Counted from the stretch's first letter, positions 1 through 11,330 are shown. The stretch: DNA of 64,000 nt from Flaveria trinervia (GCA_025506515.1 CM046451.1:40138595-40202594), one strand, 5' to 3'. The notes: generated from the sequence alone by a model not told the origin. Made by a program: numbers and translations.

Positions 1-2127
1 TCAGAACTAGAATTGTTGAGGAGTTAGCCAATGTGACTTTCAATGAACACACACCAAATCTTGTGAGAATGTTTCAGGATGTGCAAAAAATTTAAATACA
101 TGTGATCCTCATCCAAGATCTGAGCTAAGAAAACCTTCAAGTCATACATCTTCAGCTCCAGTTGGAACTACTTCTGCTAATGAAGTTTCTATCAGCACTA
201 CAATGACAAACTCAGCTCATATATCTGGGGTGCCTTCAAATTCCTGCTCAGAGGCTCCACAACCAAATAAGAACACCTCAATTGTGGAAGACAACAATCG
301 TGGCAGTGACAGTGACCAAGAATTTCTTGATGCCACTAACCCATAGATGAGAACATCAATGATGTCACACACTGCTTGGATCAAGTCTCTCTTGAAAAGT
401 GTGCTGATGTGGTGGAAGAAACATCTATGCCAGATCTCAATTTCTCTAATTTAGATCTCTCTCAACAACTTGTTGTGATCCCTCAGCTTAGGATCCACAA
501 GTCTCACCCCACCACAAACAACATTGAAGATGTTGTCACAGGGGTAAGGATAAGAGGACAAACCCATGAAGCAAATGTTTGTCTTCACTCTTGTTTCTTA
601 TCCCAGATAGAGCCAAAGAAATTTGATGAACCTCTAAAGGATGAAAGTTGGGTTGAAGCTATGCAATAAAAGCTACTCGAATTCAAAAGGCAGAAAGTTT
701 GGAACCTTTGTCCTCTTCTTTCCGGGTAGACTACCATTGGAACCAAATGGGTGTTTAGGAATAAGAAAGATGATAGAGGCATCATCATCAAGAATAAAGC
801 TAGACTGGTTGTTCAAGGATACACACAAGAAGAAAGGATTTGACTACACTGATGTCTTTGCTCCAGTGGCAAGATTAGAAGCTGTTAGGATATTCCTGGC
901 ATTTGCCGCATCCAAGAACTTCAAGGTTTTTCAGCTTGATGTGAAGTGTGCCTTTTTATATGGAGTGATAGATGAATAGGTATATGTCAAACAACCACCT
1001 GGTTTTGTACATCCTGATTATGTCTGCAAGCTTGAAAAAGCTCTTTATGGGCTACATCAGGCACCCAGGAAATGGTATGAGACACTGTTTGAGTATCTTT
1101 GTAAACATGGATACAGGAGAGGTACTATTGATAGAACTCTCTTCATCAAAGGATAGGGAAATGACATATTGCTAATTCAAGTGTATGCGGATGACATCAT
1201 TTTTGGTTCACTAAGCCAAAGCTCTGCAAAGACTTTGAGAAGCTAATGAAAGACAGATTTGAAATGAGTGCCATGGGGAAACTCAATTTCTTTCTAGGAA
1301 TTCAAGTGAAGCAAGTTGAAAATGGCATCTTCATGAGTAAGTCAAGGTATGTTCAGGACATACTTAAGAGGTTCAACATGACTAACTTTAATATTGCTAA
1401 GACACCCATAGCCAGAAACCACTCCCTTTGACCTGATCTGGAGGGGGAGTGTGTAGATGAGCACTTATATAGGGCTATGATTGGGTCTCTTATGTATCTT
1501 ACTGCTAGTAGGCTTGATATTATGTTTGCTACATGCATCTGTGCAAGATATCAAGCCACCCCTAAGATGTCTCACCTTATCACTAACAAAAGGATTCTAA
1601 GATACCTCAAAGGTGCTTCAACACTTGGTTTATGGTACCCTAAGAATCCTAACTTAAATGTGTATGCTTATAGAGAGAGTGATTATGGTCGCAACAACAT
1701 GACTGCAAAGTCTACATTTTGGGGATGTCAATTCCTTAGTGGAAGGGCTGTCTCATGGCAATGAAAGAATCAATCTTGTGTCTCTGCATCAAGTGCTGAA
1801 GCTGAATACATTGCTGCTACTAGCTGCTGTGCTCAAGTACTTTGGATTCAGAATCAGATGTTGGACTATGGGTTAAACTTCAAGGAGACTCCCATTCATA
1901 TAGACAACAACAGTGCTATCTCAATCACAGAGAATCCTGTGCAGCACTCAAGGGCAAAGCACATCAATATCAGGTATCATTTAATAAGAGATAACGATGA
2001 AAATAGACTAATTAAACTAGTCAAACTTCACATAGATGAACAATATGCTGATCTGTTTACAAAGAGTTTTGATGAACAGAGATTAAAATATCTAATATCA
2101 GCTATTGGGATGATAAACTTTGAGTAA
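1..2127 (+). pseudogene. pol: pol remnant (integrase end, RT, RNase H), A3
   Basis: The 3' half of a Ty1/copia pol, which would encode RNA-templated DNA synthesis and degradation of the RNA strand. Bases 1-60 match the post-integrase linker of A1, then about 70 bp are missing compared with A1. RT begins near 700; the first catalytic aspartate lies in QLDVKCAF near 930-955. The second catalytic box reads YADDIIFG (about 1183-1206), the other copies having YVDD. RNase H covers about 1640-2080 with DSDYG and the AEYIAA box, and the ending GMINFE-stop is shared with A1 and A2. Stops near 667, 727, 1153, 1429 and 1762 plus frameshifts make it non-functional. Confidence 0.92.
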
Positions 2128-2837
2128 GCTTTTTCTTAAAACTAATTCTTATTATTTCTTAAAATATGTGTCTTCAGTTGTCTAGTTCATCACTCTCATA
2201 AGCTCATGTTTTCTTTGGATGAAAATTTCTATTTGAAGACTTTTCTTAGATTTTTGAAAATTTCTGATACTTCGGAAGTTATGCTTTTAACTTCAGAAGC
2301 AAATCATGCCTTCAAAATAAATAACTGTCTAAGAAATTTACCTTCGGAAGAACTTTCAGATTTATCTTCTGAAGCTTAAATACTTGTCTCAGACACTCAC
2401 TTATTTTCAAGGACCATTTACTTCTGAAGAAAAATTAACTCTCGGAAGTTTTGTTGTCTTATATGCAAAGCATTCAAGTCTTAATTTCTCTTCCGACGCA
2501 AAACTCTCAAAACTCTCAGAAAATCCTTCTGAAGTTATTTTAGCTTCAGAAGCTTTTTAATTAAAACTTCTGAAGATAATAAACCTTTAGATGCTTTTTG
2601 ACTTCCAAGAAAACTTCTTTTTGAGCAAAAGTAAACTACTTCTTCAGAGGTGGGACCGACATCTGGATTTCAAAGTTTATCCTCTTTCATTAAACTTTAT
2701 CTGCAATCCCTCTCTCATATAAACTCAACGGTTTCCCCCTCTTTCTATCATCTGTTCTTACTCCAAACCTAAAAACCCAGAAATTTCTCTCTTAAATTTC
2801 TTTCTTCCTTCTTTCTTCATCTCTAAGCTACCTCAAA
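2128..2837 (+). other. pol-3'ORF spacer with CTTCNGAAG motif array, A3
   Basis: This is non-coding. From about 2270 to 2600 it holds many copies of the near-palindrome CTTCNGAAG, intact (ACTTCGGAAG) or with the central CpG decayed to TG or CA. The last 120 bp are pyrimidine-rich and run from a TATA box to the 3'ORF ATG. The same layout recurs at 32563-33240 (A1) and, inverted, at 15551-16208 (A2). Confidence 0.8.
2718..2723 (+). promoter_or_regulatory. Internal TATA box upstream of 3'ORF, A3
   Basis: TATAAA in the context CATATAAACTC, 115 nt before the 3'ORF ATG at 2838. The intervening leader is CT-rich. A1 has TATAAC and A2 has TATAAA at the equivalent place. Promoter activity is inferred from position and composition only. 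Confidence 0.5.
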
Positions 2838-3140
2838 ATGGCCAACCTTGCTCACAGCAGTGATCCCAACTTTACCATGCAGCTACACAGACAACATAAT
2901 CAGTTACTCTGTTAAGCTCTGAGAAGATCCTCATTTCTTAGAGGTTTGTCGTTTCTTAGCTCTGTCTAACTACTTCACCTCCCTAACCATTGATCCTCCA
3001 CTTTATGAGGATCATCTGCTAGAATTCTGGAAAACCTGCCAAGAGGTTGTTATGGATGGGGAGAAGGGACTGTCTGCCACAGTGCAGGGGAGAACAATCT
3101 ACATCACTCCGGCTATCATCAACATGCATCTTTGTGACTG
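2838..3140 (+). pseudogene. 3'ORF N-terminal fragment, A3
   Basis: Starts MANLAHSSDPNFTMQLHRQHN, matching the ATG at 33241 in A1, and continues through TSLTIDPPLYE to an ATVQGRTI segment. It contains a stop near 2913 and frameshifts. It ends near 3140, where a CTGGAT shared by A and B marks the jump into family-B gag. Function unknown; see the A1 entry for the whole ORF. Confidence 0.8.
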
Positions 3141-4944
3141 GATCTAACTGGATCTAACTCCTCTGCACCCTTTATGACTTTTCAAAGCAATAGTTAACAA
3201 AACAGAGGGCAACATCCTGCAAGTTCTGGTCATCATTCACAACCTATATCTCCTGCGTATTTTGTCCCTCAAGGTCCAATGTCATATCCATATCCCTGCT
3301 ATTATATGCCTCGGCCAAATCAAGTTCAAGTTCCTATTGCACAACAACCTCAAGCCTTACCTGAGCCTCAACCATCTCAATCATCTAAATCACAACCTCA
3401 TCATAGCTTCTTCACCCCTGGTGTTGTTGACTGGAGCAGTTTACCACATGATCTCTCTGGTAATGAGCAATTATTTGCTGGTGATGGTCCACATGGTGGT
3501 GAACATCCTTTTGGGAATCTAGCTCTCATGGCCCTGGAGTCTTCTGAGAGTTCATGCTCCAATGCATCTTCATCACAGATAACCCAGGTATCCTCTGAGG
3601 CTAAGGCCAAGCTATGTTCCGAATCTTGCATAGCTGCATTTATCTCTATTAGAGAGGCAAATGTAGCTTTAATTAATCAAAATCTTGAGCTTGAGCAAAC
3701 TATTTCCAAAAGAAAAGCTGAATATGGGCATGTCTTTAAGGATTTGAAATGAAAAGGCTAAGCTAGAGGTCATTCTTGCAAGGCTAAGCTAGAGGTCATT
3801 CTTGAGAACCACAGAGAACTCAAAGAAAAACTTGCTGCTACCCAAGTTGAGTGTGACCGCTGGGTACCGTCCTGCAAGGGATTTGAAATGTTGCTCATCA
3901 AGCAATCTGCTTCGAATGTGAAGTTTGGAATAGGTTTCAACCACATTGCACCACCTACAGATTTTACTCCAAAATCAATAGTAAAACCTAAAGGTGAAAG
4001 TAATTTCCAAACCACATCATCATATGCATCATCCTCAAGTGATCACCCAAAATCACAAGATGAAATCAGTGTTGACACCTCAGCAAATCAATTGCCTGAT
4101 GGGTCAACTACTGATAAGCACATGAAGCTGAGTACTTCAGATGTTGTCCCTCAAAGTACCTCAACCACTGAAGGGAAAGACACAACATCTGAAAAGCATT
4201 TCAAATCAGTTGAAATAAAAGGATTAACAAATACAGATAGAGAACAGCTAAAGAACAAGTCTTCAGTTGCTACAGATCCTTCAGTACTTAACACAAGTAC
4301 TGAAAGGAGGAAAGTACTGAAGAGCACACCTTCAGTAGTTTCCACATCAGCAGTTGATCAATTCAAGATGAAGAATAAGCCATGTGAAATATGTGGTAAA
4401 TTCAATCATCTTTCTGATGAATGTGGTACAGAAAAGGTTCCAAACTCAACAGAGATAAGCTCATTAAAATCCAGATGGATGAAATGAAAAAGGAGTTTGA
4501 GACCAAGTTTGTACCACAGTCATCCCAATGTGACAAACCCAAGCCTTCATCCAAATCCAAAAAGAAGGATAGGGTTTATCATAAAACAGCTCATAATGCT
4601 CCTCATGATAACATCAGACTAAGTCTGTGAATTTCAAGGAGGAAATGGTGGGCCACAAGAACTCATCATACACAAGTACTGATATGTCATAAGAGCTGAA
4701 AGCTTTGGCTACAAATCAAACACAACTTGTTATGATGGTTCAACATTTGTTGGAGAGAGTTAACCAACTAGATGCACCTGTGATCAAACCACTGAAAAGG
4801 ACTTCCAAGCCCAAATCCAAGGAATCCATTTCAGCACCATCTCCTTCTTCATCAGCTGTTAATCATAAGAAACAAGTTATGGTTAAATCTGTTGATGAAA
4901 CCAGATCCAAAACAAAAAAGGTTTTGGTCTCAAAACCTAACTAG
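3141..4944 (+). pseudogene. gag: gag C-terminal part, B1
   Basis: Matches B2 gag from just after the first zinc knuckle. It contains the Pro/Gln-rich stretch, a DWSSLP motif (about 3430), a coiled-coil stretch (about 3640-3880), an FGIGFNHIAPPTDFTP motif (about 3920-3970), and the second CCHC knuckle CEICGKFNHLSDEC (about 4382-4424). It ends at TAG 4942-4944 after a VLVSKPN tail equivalent to the VWVSKTN end of B2. Frameshifts occur near 3270, 3752-3805 (26-bp tandem duplication), 4440 and 4630. Gag would package element RNA into particles; this copy cannot. Confidence 0.88.
3754..3805 (+). repeat. 26-bp tandem duplication in B1 gag
   Basis: Two adjacent 26-bp units beginning AAGGCTAAGCTAGAGGTCAT at 3754 and 3780. 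Twenty-six is not a multiple of three, so the duplication shifts the gag frame. Confidence 0.9.
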
Positions 4945-4960
4945 TTCTTTATGATAAATG

Positions 4961-6693
4961 CAGGGTTCTTCAGCATGCCAATGGAGCATCTGGTATGTAG
5001 ACAGTGGAGGATCTATGCATATGACTGGGAGCAGTTCTCTTCTTAATGACTACTCTCAAGGAAAGAAGGGATTTGTTTCATTTGGAAATGATGCCAAGGG
5101 TTACATCATCGGGAAAGGATATATGTCTAATGGAGATATGAGATTTGATGATGTTAACCATGTGGAGAATCTCAAGTATAATCTACTGAGTGTCAATCAG
5201 ATGTGTGATAAAGGGCATGTTGCACTTTTCACAAGCCAGAACAGCAGGATTCTGTCTTCCCAAGTTCTGAGGCTGAATGACAAGGTATTGGATGATCATA
5301 CTCTCCTAAAGGCCAACAGGATTGGAAGAGTATATGCCTTGGATTTGTCAAAGAAGATTGATTTGAAGGGTCATCCTTGTCTGTTCTCCAAAGCCTCTCC
5401 TCAGGAATCTAAACTGTGGCATACAAGGCTGGGTCATGTTAATCTCAAAAACATGAATCAGCTGATCCACAATAGCTTAGTGAGAGGTCTACCAATAAAG
5501 GAGTTCCACTGTGATGAAACCTACACTGCTTGTTTAAAAGGAAAACAACACAATGTCTCATTCCCTCCTATTGAAGAACCTACGTCCACTGCCTGCTTGC
5601 AGTTACTGCACATGGATCTATTTGGTCTTGTGAGAGGATGAGCATGGCAAAGAAGAAATACTGTCTGGTAATTATGGATGATTACTCCTGATTTGTATGG
5701 ACTTTCTTCTTGCATTCAAAGGTTGAGGTTGCTCAGACGATTATAAACTTTGTGTTGTATGTTGAGAAGCAGCATTCCCTATCAGTCAAGTGTATAAGGA
5801 GTGATAATGGAACTGAATTCAGAAACCATACACTTGATGATTTTCATCTATCAAAAGGAATCAAGAGGCAGTTTAGCATCCCAAGGACTCAAGAACAAAA
5901 TGGAGTAGGGAATTAGATTGTTCTTAGCCTATGCTGCATTCCACAATCTTAATGGTTTTCAAATGGATGTCAAAAGTGCATTTTTATATGGTAAAATAAA
6001 AGAAGTGGTTTATGTGTGTCAACCACCAGGTTTTAAGGACAATAAACATCGTGATTGGGTGTATAAACTTGATAAGGCTCTTTACGGGTTGAAGCAAGCT
6101 CCTAGAGCCTGGTATGAAATACTTTCAATTTTCTTCTTAAAAATAATTTCACTAGAGGCTCCATAGATAAAACTTTGTTTATTAAGAAAGTCGATCAACA
6201 TAAGATACTTGTTCAAATTTATGTTGATGATATTATTTTTGCATCCTCTGATCCCCAGTTGTGTGATGATTTTACAAGTTTAATGAAACAAAAGTTTGAA
6301 ATGAGAGCAATGGGAGAAATACAGTTCTTTCTAGGCTTGCAAATCAAACAAAAGGCTGATGGAACCTTTATTCATCAATCAAAATATACAAAAGAACTTT
6401 TGAATAAGTTTGATTTAGAACTGACTATCGGATTATGGCATTACAGAGACTAAGACTCCATTATTAATGGATAGTGCTTCAGCTCTATGCATTGTCAAGA
6501 ATCCAGTCCAGCACTCTAGGACCAAACATATAGAGATGAAGCACCATTTTATTAGGGATTGTTTTGAAAAAGGCCTGATTGATCCAAAGTTTGTGCCTAG
6601 TGCTGATGAGCTTGCAGATATATTTACTAAACCTTTGATAGTTCAACTTTCCAAAACCTTGTGTTAAGGTTTGGTATGCTGCAGCTAGAATAA
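4961..6693 (+). pseudogene. pol: pol with two internal deletions, B1
   Basis: Starts at the CAG following the splice-acceptor-like tract and ends with MLQLE-stop like B2. Protease motif YVDSGGSMHMTG is near 4995; the integrase zinc-finger region and catalytic core run to about 5910. At about 5911 integrase jumps directly to mid-RT (FLAYAAFHNL), losing about 1.13 kb that B2 has between roughly 55839 and 56967. A second loss of about 0.48 kb near 6425 removes the RT end and RNase H start (B2 about 57477-57955). YVDDIIFA is retained near 6220. Stops occur near 5638, 5687 and 6163. Non-functional. Confidence 0.93.
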
Positions 6694-7095
6694 GTGATAA
6701 CTACTGATGATCTCAGTAAACAAGTACTGATGATCATTATTAACCATGTCACAAATATGTACTGATTCTGTTAAAAGACACTGATGCAGTTACAACTACT
6801 GATGTAGTTATAACTACTGATGTCAGTAAAAACAGATAAGTACTGATGTCCTTTGAAACAACTGAAAACAGCTAAAAAGTCTAATGACTAAGTGTTGCGG
6901 ACAGTATGAAATAGCTGAAAAGCTAAGAATTGACAAAAACTACTGATGAGAATTTTCTCTTCCATTGTTTCCACAAACTGCTGTTTCACCCTAAACAGCT
7001 GATGACAAAACCATGTCTTTAGTAGTTTCACAACTACTGATGACTAATACCAAGTCCTCAGTTGTTTACAACAGCTGAAGCCAAAACCAAGGTTT

Positions 7096-7117
7096 TCAGT
7101 AGTTTCACAACTACTGA
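7096..7117 (+). repeat. 9-bp perfect inverted repeat in B spacer
   Basis: Arms TCAGTAGTT and AACTACTGA separated by a 4-nt loop TCAC. The same hairpin occurs at 58675-58696 in B2 and, with one mismatch, near 7018-7040. Confidence 0.85.
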
Positions 7118-7245
7118 TGACTAAAACCAAGTCTTCTGTTGTTTTCAAACGTCTGATAGTTAAAACCAAGTCTTCAGTTGTTTTCATAACAACTGATGCC
7201 AACACCAACACTTTCAGTCGTTTTCTTTTTAGCCTTTTCTTAACC

Positions 7246-7253
7246 TATAAATA
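7246..7253 (+). promoter_or_regulatory. Internal TATA box upstream of 3'ORF, B1
   Basis: TATAAATA in CCTATAAATACC, 67 nt before the 3'ORF ATG at 7321. The leader between them contains no other ATG and is CT-rich near the start codon. B2 has the same octamer 69 nt before its ATG. Promoter use is inferred. Confidence 0.6.
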
Positions 7254-7320
7254 CCTGCACTTATAGCCAAACATTTCATTACCCGTTTTTCAAACCTTTT
7301 CTCTCTCAACAATTGCGACC

Positions 7321-10300
7321 ATGAAACTCAAACCCCGACACAACTGTGTTGCCTACCTTTCGAAATCGGCTTTCTGGAACAAGTTTGACAATGCCATCGA
7401 TCTTATGGTGGATTCCCAATACCGAACAACCTTTCTTCTGAATCCTACCATATACCCTGATTCCTTAACCCAGTTCTGGACCAACGTCTCTGTAATAACT
7501 GGTGAGACTGATAGCCAACTCACTCTCCAGTCGTTGGTGAACCAGAAACAGGTGCTCATCACCCCCGACATCATTCGCAAAACCCTAAATTAGCATGATG
7601 GCACGTATGTTAAAGAATACCCGAAAGGCACCACTAATATGTCCTTCATCAATAATGGGTATGAAGGCGACTTAAGTGCTACAACCATACTTAAAAAGCA
7701 CTTCCACGATGCTGAACACTTATCTTTCATATGGTGAATGTCTGCCTTGCATCAAAGACATCTTCTTGGGATCAGATGTCTTCCCAATGGCAACAGGTAT
7801 TGTACTCTATCTTTGAACGCCAAAATCTAAATTTTTCTGAGATAGTGTTCATGGAACTAAAGGATCTGGCTCAGAAACGTATGGCAAACAGATGGCTACT
7901 TTATCCCAGGTTTTTGATGGGCATAATTTTGAATCAATTAAAATCTGATGGCCTTGTTGGTCTTGGAATCCCTGATCCAGCTGTTTTAGCTGAGGTATAC
8001 TCCAGACATAACTCAGACCCTACTCTAAAACGGGCTGCCCGGATGCTAAAACCTAAGCAGAGGGAACCCATAGCCTCCACTTCTAGATCCAAAGTCCCCA
8101 CCAAACCCAAATCCAAAAAGCCCAAAAAGGCTACTCAAGGAGATGAGTCCCCTGAGGATGCCCCTGTACCACAAACACAGGAAATACATACTGGTTCTAA
8201 CCCTCTAGTTATGTCCAAGACTCAACCTGCTGAAGCCGCACAGGTATCCTCTCAATAGGATCTTGTTGCAACCACAATTGGGGATCCCACATTTCTGGAA
8301 CCTATCTCAATTAAGAGGGTTACCATTGAAGAGCACCTCTCACCCCGGGTGCAATCTGCGTCGGACCAATCTCCACATTCAACCGCCCCTCAAAACCCAA
8401 CACTGATAGTTGCTAAAGTGCTAAGTCAGTTGCATTCCTCACCCCCTCCCCAGAAACCACTTACCACTGGGAATACCTCAACCAATGAGGGGGAGGACCA
8501 AAATGCTCTTGATAACCCATAGCACAGGGGTTACAATGTTCAATCTCCAAGTGTAGAAACGGAGGTTAGAACATCTGGTAAGGGTGCCACTTCTACTGAT
8601 TCAGCAAATGATCAGGATGAAGTTGGTAACATCCATTAGACCTTACTAGAGGCAACTGCCAATGAAGGACACAGTCCTGAGGCAGGAAGTTCCCAGTACC
8701 AACAACAAGGGGCATATGCTTCTACTGGTCTACCCTCAGAGCATGTACATCCTGATTCAATCAGGAGGTCAGGTGATTCAGCACAGACTGATGATGACCT
8801 GGGCTTTTTCTATGATGTATTAGCCCATAATACCATCCTAGAGACTGAGGTGAGCAGACTCAAAGAGCTGCTAGCCAAAATTTCTCAGGATCAAAGTCCA
8901 TCTACCCTAAAAACCCCACAGATGGCACCTTCAATTGAAGGTTCACCAAATACTGTGCCGACACACTTAACTGAGCTACCAGCCACTACTTTTGGCACCA
9001 CCTCTCAGGGACAGAACCCCTCTGAGCAGATGGTTGCTATCTTTCAAAACTCCTTACCTCTCATCACTCCCATCATCTCTGACATAGTGCATAAAGCCAT
9101 TGATGAGAGGATCTCCTCAAAACTACAAACCCTCATTGATGATGCTATTCACAAATCTCTTTCTTCCTTTCAAGCCCCTGATCCTAATGCAACCAAAAAG
9201 GGGGAGACTTCCAAGTCTAAGGCAGTGAAAGAAAAGAAAAGAAAAAGAGTTGATGATGAGAAAGAACCTGCAAAAAAGAAGGAGGTGGAGAAAGAACTGA
9301 TCTCAGAACAGCTGATCGCATATAAAAAGAAGGAAGATCAGCTGATCACATATAAAAGAAAGAAAAGGGCTGAGTCAAAAGCTGATGAAGATAAATCCTT
9401 AGAAGATCTTGTCAAAGATGCTGATGAAGCTCACAACAGATCCATTGATAAAATTATAGATCAGCTCTTTCGACAAGGTCATGACACAGCCACACTAGAC
9501 ACTGAGATCAGAAGGCTGGAAATGGAAGAGATTCAAGCTAGATGGGCTGGTTATAGTGTCTTGGAAAGGGAAAGATTGGAGATAATGATCAGATTCATTG
9601 CCAAATACCTTGGAAGATCATTGATAGAGATAAAGGCCTGGTCCAGAGACAGTATCTTGGAGATAACCAACAAAATCTGCTCTGCTGGAGGCTATAATAA
9701 AGGGTTGATCATCGAAGCATTGGATGAAGCAGGTGCAGGAAGAGAACTGAAATGGCAAAGCTCTCCAAAGCCAAACTCACCACCAAAATGCTAAGACAGT
9801 CTTCTCACACTGGCACTCAAACACAACCCTTATCTCTAAAATCTCCCAAATCAATCCCTAAACCAAAGCCACCCACAACGCAACCCACAAGACCAATTCC
9901 TTTATACCAAAAACCACCTCAAACCTTACCCAGTGATACACCAAGAAGGAGGAGAAGGGTGTTGAGGGTAGAAGAAGATGAAGAAGAGGATGATGATGAA
10001 GATTGTCTGCCAATCTCTGCTGTTCTCAACCTTAAAACACCTAAGCACAGAAGTGAACAAGTGATTACACCTGACTTGCAAATGTAGATGGTGAAGGTAA
10101 AGATTGAAGAAGAAGAATAGTAGAAGCAGCAGGATGAGCAGTTTTTCAAGATGGTTGACAAGGATTTCCCTCGGTCCTCATCCATTCAAGAAATAAAGAA
10201 TATGGCTCTGAGGTTGTACACTCTTTGACATACTTTTCAACATCATAGAGAAAGAGTGCGGATCTGGCCAGACCCCAGGGTAAGTTCTAGAATTCATAAG

Positions 10301-10670
10301 AAGAATATACCAAGTAGATATCATGGCCAAGTGAAGAAGACCTTGAATGCTGCAATTACGTTGGCCATGGTAGTCTCACCGTGGGAAATCATTGAAGAAT
10401 TCAAGAGAGCTCACAACTCCAAGACAACCCCTCAATATGATCAAGATGGGGTTGTTGTAGAAAATACTTGAAGATCTTCAGAAGAGTGAACTCCAGTTTT
10501 TGCTTGAAGGCTCTCACCCTGATGAATTTGCTTACAGAGAGATAACAACTGTGGAGTTGAAAAATGGAAAGACAGTGAGATACCTGTCTGAGTATTATGG
10601 CCCAGAGTTCTTCTTTGAGAGAGAAGCAGAAGAACTCACCAAGGAGGAACAAGTTGTTCTCCTTGAGGCC
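7321..10670 (+). pseudogene. 3'ORF (third ORF downstream of pol), B1
   Basis: ATG 7321 opens MKLKPRHNCVAYLSKSAFW, homologous to B2 at 58968. Layout: an N-terminal domain of about 200 residues (stop at 7591-7593, frameshift near 7725), a Pro/Ser/Thr-rich stretch, a short leucine-zipper-like segment (about 8820-8890), then a basic cluster KKRKRV (about 9229-9252) in a Lys/Glu-rich stretch, an Arg/Glu-rich helical part (to about 9780), an acidic run (about 9960-10005), and a conserved C-terminal region to about 10670. Several stops and frameshifts occur (near 8256, 8519, 8637, 9790, 10087). No signal peptide or membrane segment is evident. Function unknown. Confidence 0.8.
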
Positions 10671-10764
10671 TATGAGGGTTCCTCTGAAGCCAAGGAGAAC
10701 AAGAAGGATCTCCTGAACCAGCTGTTTGAAAACTTCACCTTCAAAACAGGTGAAACCATGACTC
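10671..10764 (+). other. Family-A gag fragment fused in frame to B1 3'ORF
   Basis: These 94 bp match A gag at 63307-63400 and 26788-26881, encoding EGSSEAKENKKDLL and ending ETMTQ. They follow the B 3'ORF without a frame change, so the reading frame continues into the LTR to a stop near 10835. About 26 bp of partly duplicated sequence separate it from the LTR. No polypurine tract is seen before the LTR, so the original 3' end of B1 was replaced. Confidence 0.8.
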
Positions 10765-10897
10765 AAAACAAGAAGAATCTCCTGACAGCATGTTGGACCA
10801 AAAGAACCAATGAGCCTGATCAGAAAACCCTCTAAGTCCCACAGACATTACACTGCTGAAGAAGATCTCAACAGCTGAAGACATCAGCTGATTACAA

Positions 10898-11070
10898 GGT
10901 CTGAAGACAAAGTCTGAAAGAAAAGTACTAAAGACAAAGTCTGAAAGTAAAGTATTGAAGACAAAGTATGAAAGTAAAGTACTGAAGACAAAGTCTGAAG
11001 CTATGAGCTGAAGACAAAGTCTGAAAGTAAAAATCTGAAGAACAAAGACTGAAGACAAAGACTGAAGACC
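10898..11070 (+). repeat. 27-bp tandem array in B1 LTR
   Basis: About six degenerate units of TACTGAAGACAAAGTCTGAA plus AGTAAAG. Clear units lie at 10926-10952, 10953-10979 and 10980-11007. The solo B LTR at 48945 has none, so the array expanded in this copy or its source. Confidence 0.85.
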
Positions 11071-11330
11071 AAAGTGATCAGTAGTTGTCACAACAGCAGA
11101 AGTTATTAACTTCAGTAGTTGTGATGATTTCCTTTCAGTACTTGTAACTTACTTTTCAGTAGTTATAGTTTTAGTAGTTGTAGTTCAGTAGTTTTATGTT
11201 TTTGTACTTAGCATTCTCTGAGATGTAATCAGTAGTTGAGAACATTCTCAGTAGTTTGCATAGTTTCAGTAGTTTGAATAATTCTGTTAGATGTCACTAT
11301 CAAGTGACATCAACAGACGTCACATTTCCT

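Larger units (their letters stand above)
1..3140 (+). mobile_element. Truncated Ty1/copia element, family A (copy A3)
   Basis: The segment carries the end of integrase, the linker, reverse transcriptase and RNase H, the pol-3'ORF spacer and the first 300 bp of the 3'ORF, all closely matching A1 at 30370-33540. It starts before the window and stops abruptly near 3140, where sequence changes to family-B gag. No LTR of this copy is visible. The palindromic motifs in its spacer are more often decayed (CTTCTGAAG, CTTCAGAAG) than in A1, suggesting an older copy. Confidence 0.9.
6694..7320 (+). other. pol-3'ORF spacer with AACTACTGA/TCAGTAGTT repeats, B1
   Basis: A non-coding stretch made of degenerate repeats of roughly 60 bp. 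AACTACTGATGA alternates with TCTTCAGTTGTTT or TTCAGTAGTTTC, so direct and inverted copies face each other. A TATA box and CT-rich leader close the region. It is homologous to 58222-58967 in B2. The same words occur in the B LTR. Confidence 0.82.

Noticed and set aside
9805..9825. TQT motif as a dynein light chain 8 binding site, reported for Sirevirus Gag
   Set aside because: It occurs in the 3'ORF rather than gag, lacks the basic residue of the [KR]xTQT form, and such a short motif is common by chance.
9960..10010. GAA/GAT microsatellite
   Set aside because: It lies in the 3'ORF reading frame as an acidic Asp/Glu run and is imperfect. The GAT run at 56349 in B2 pol is likewise coding.
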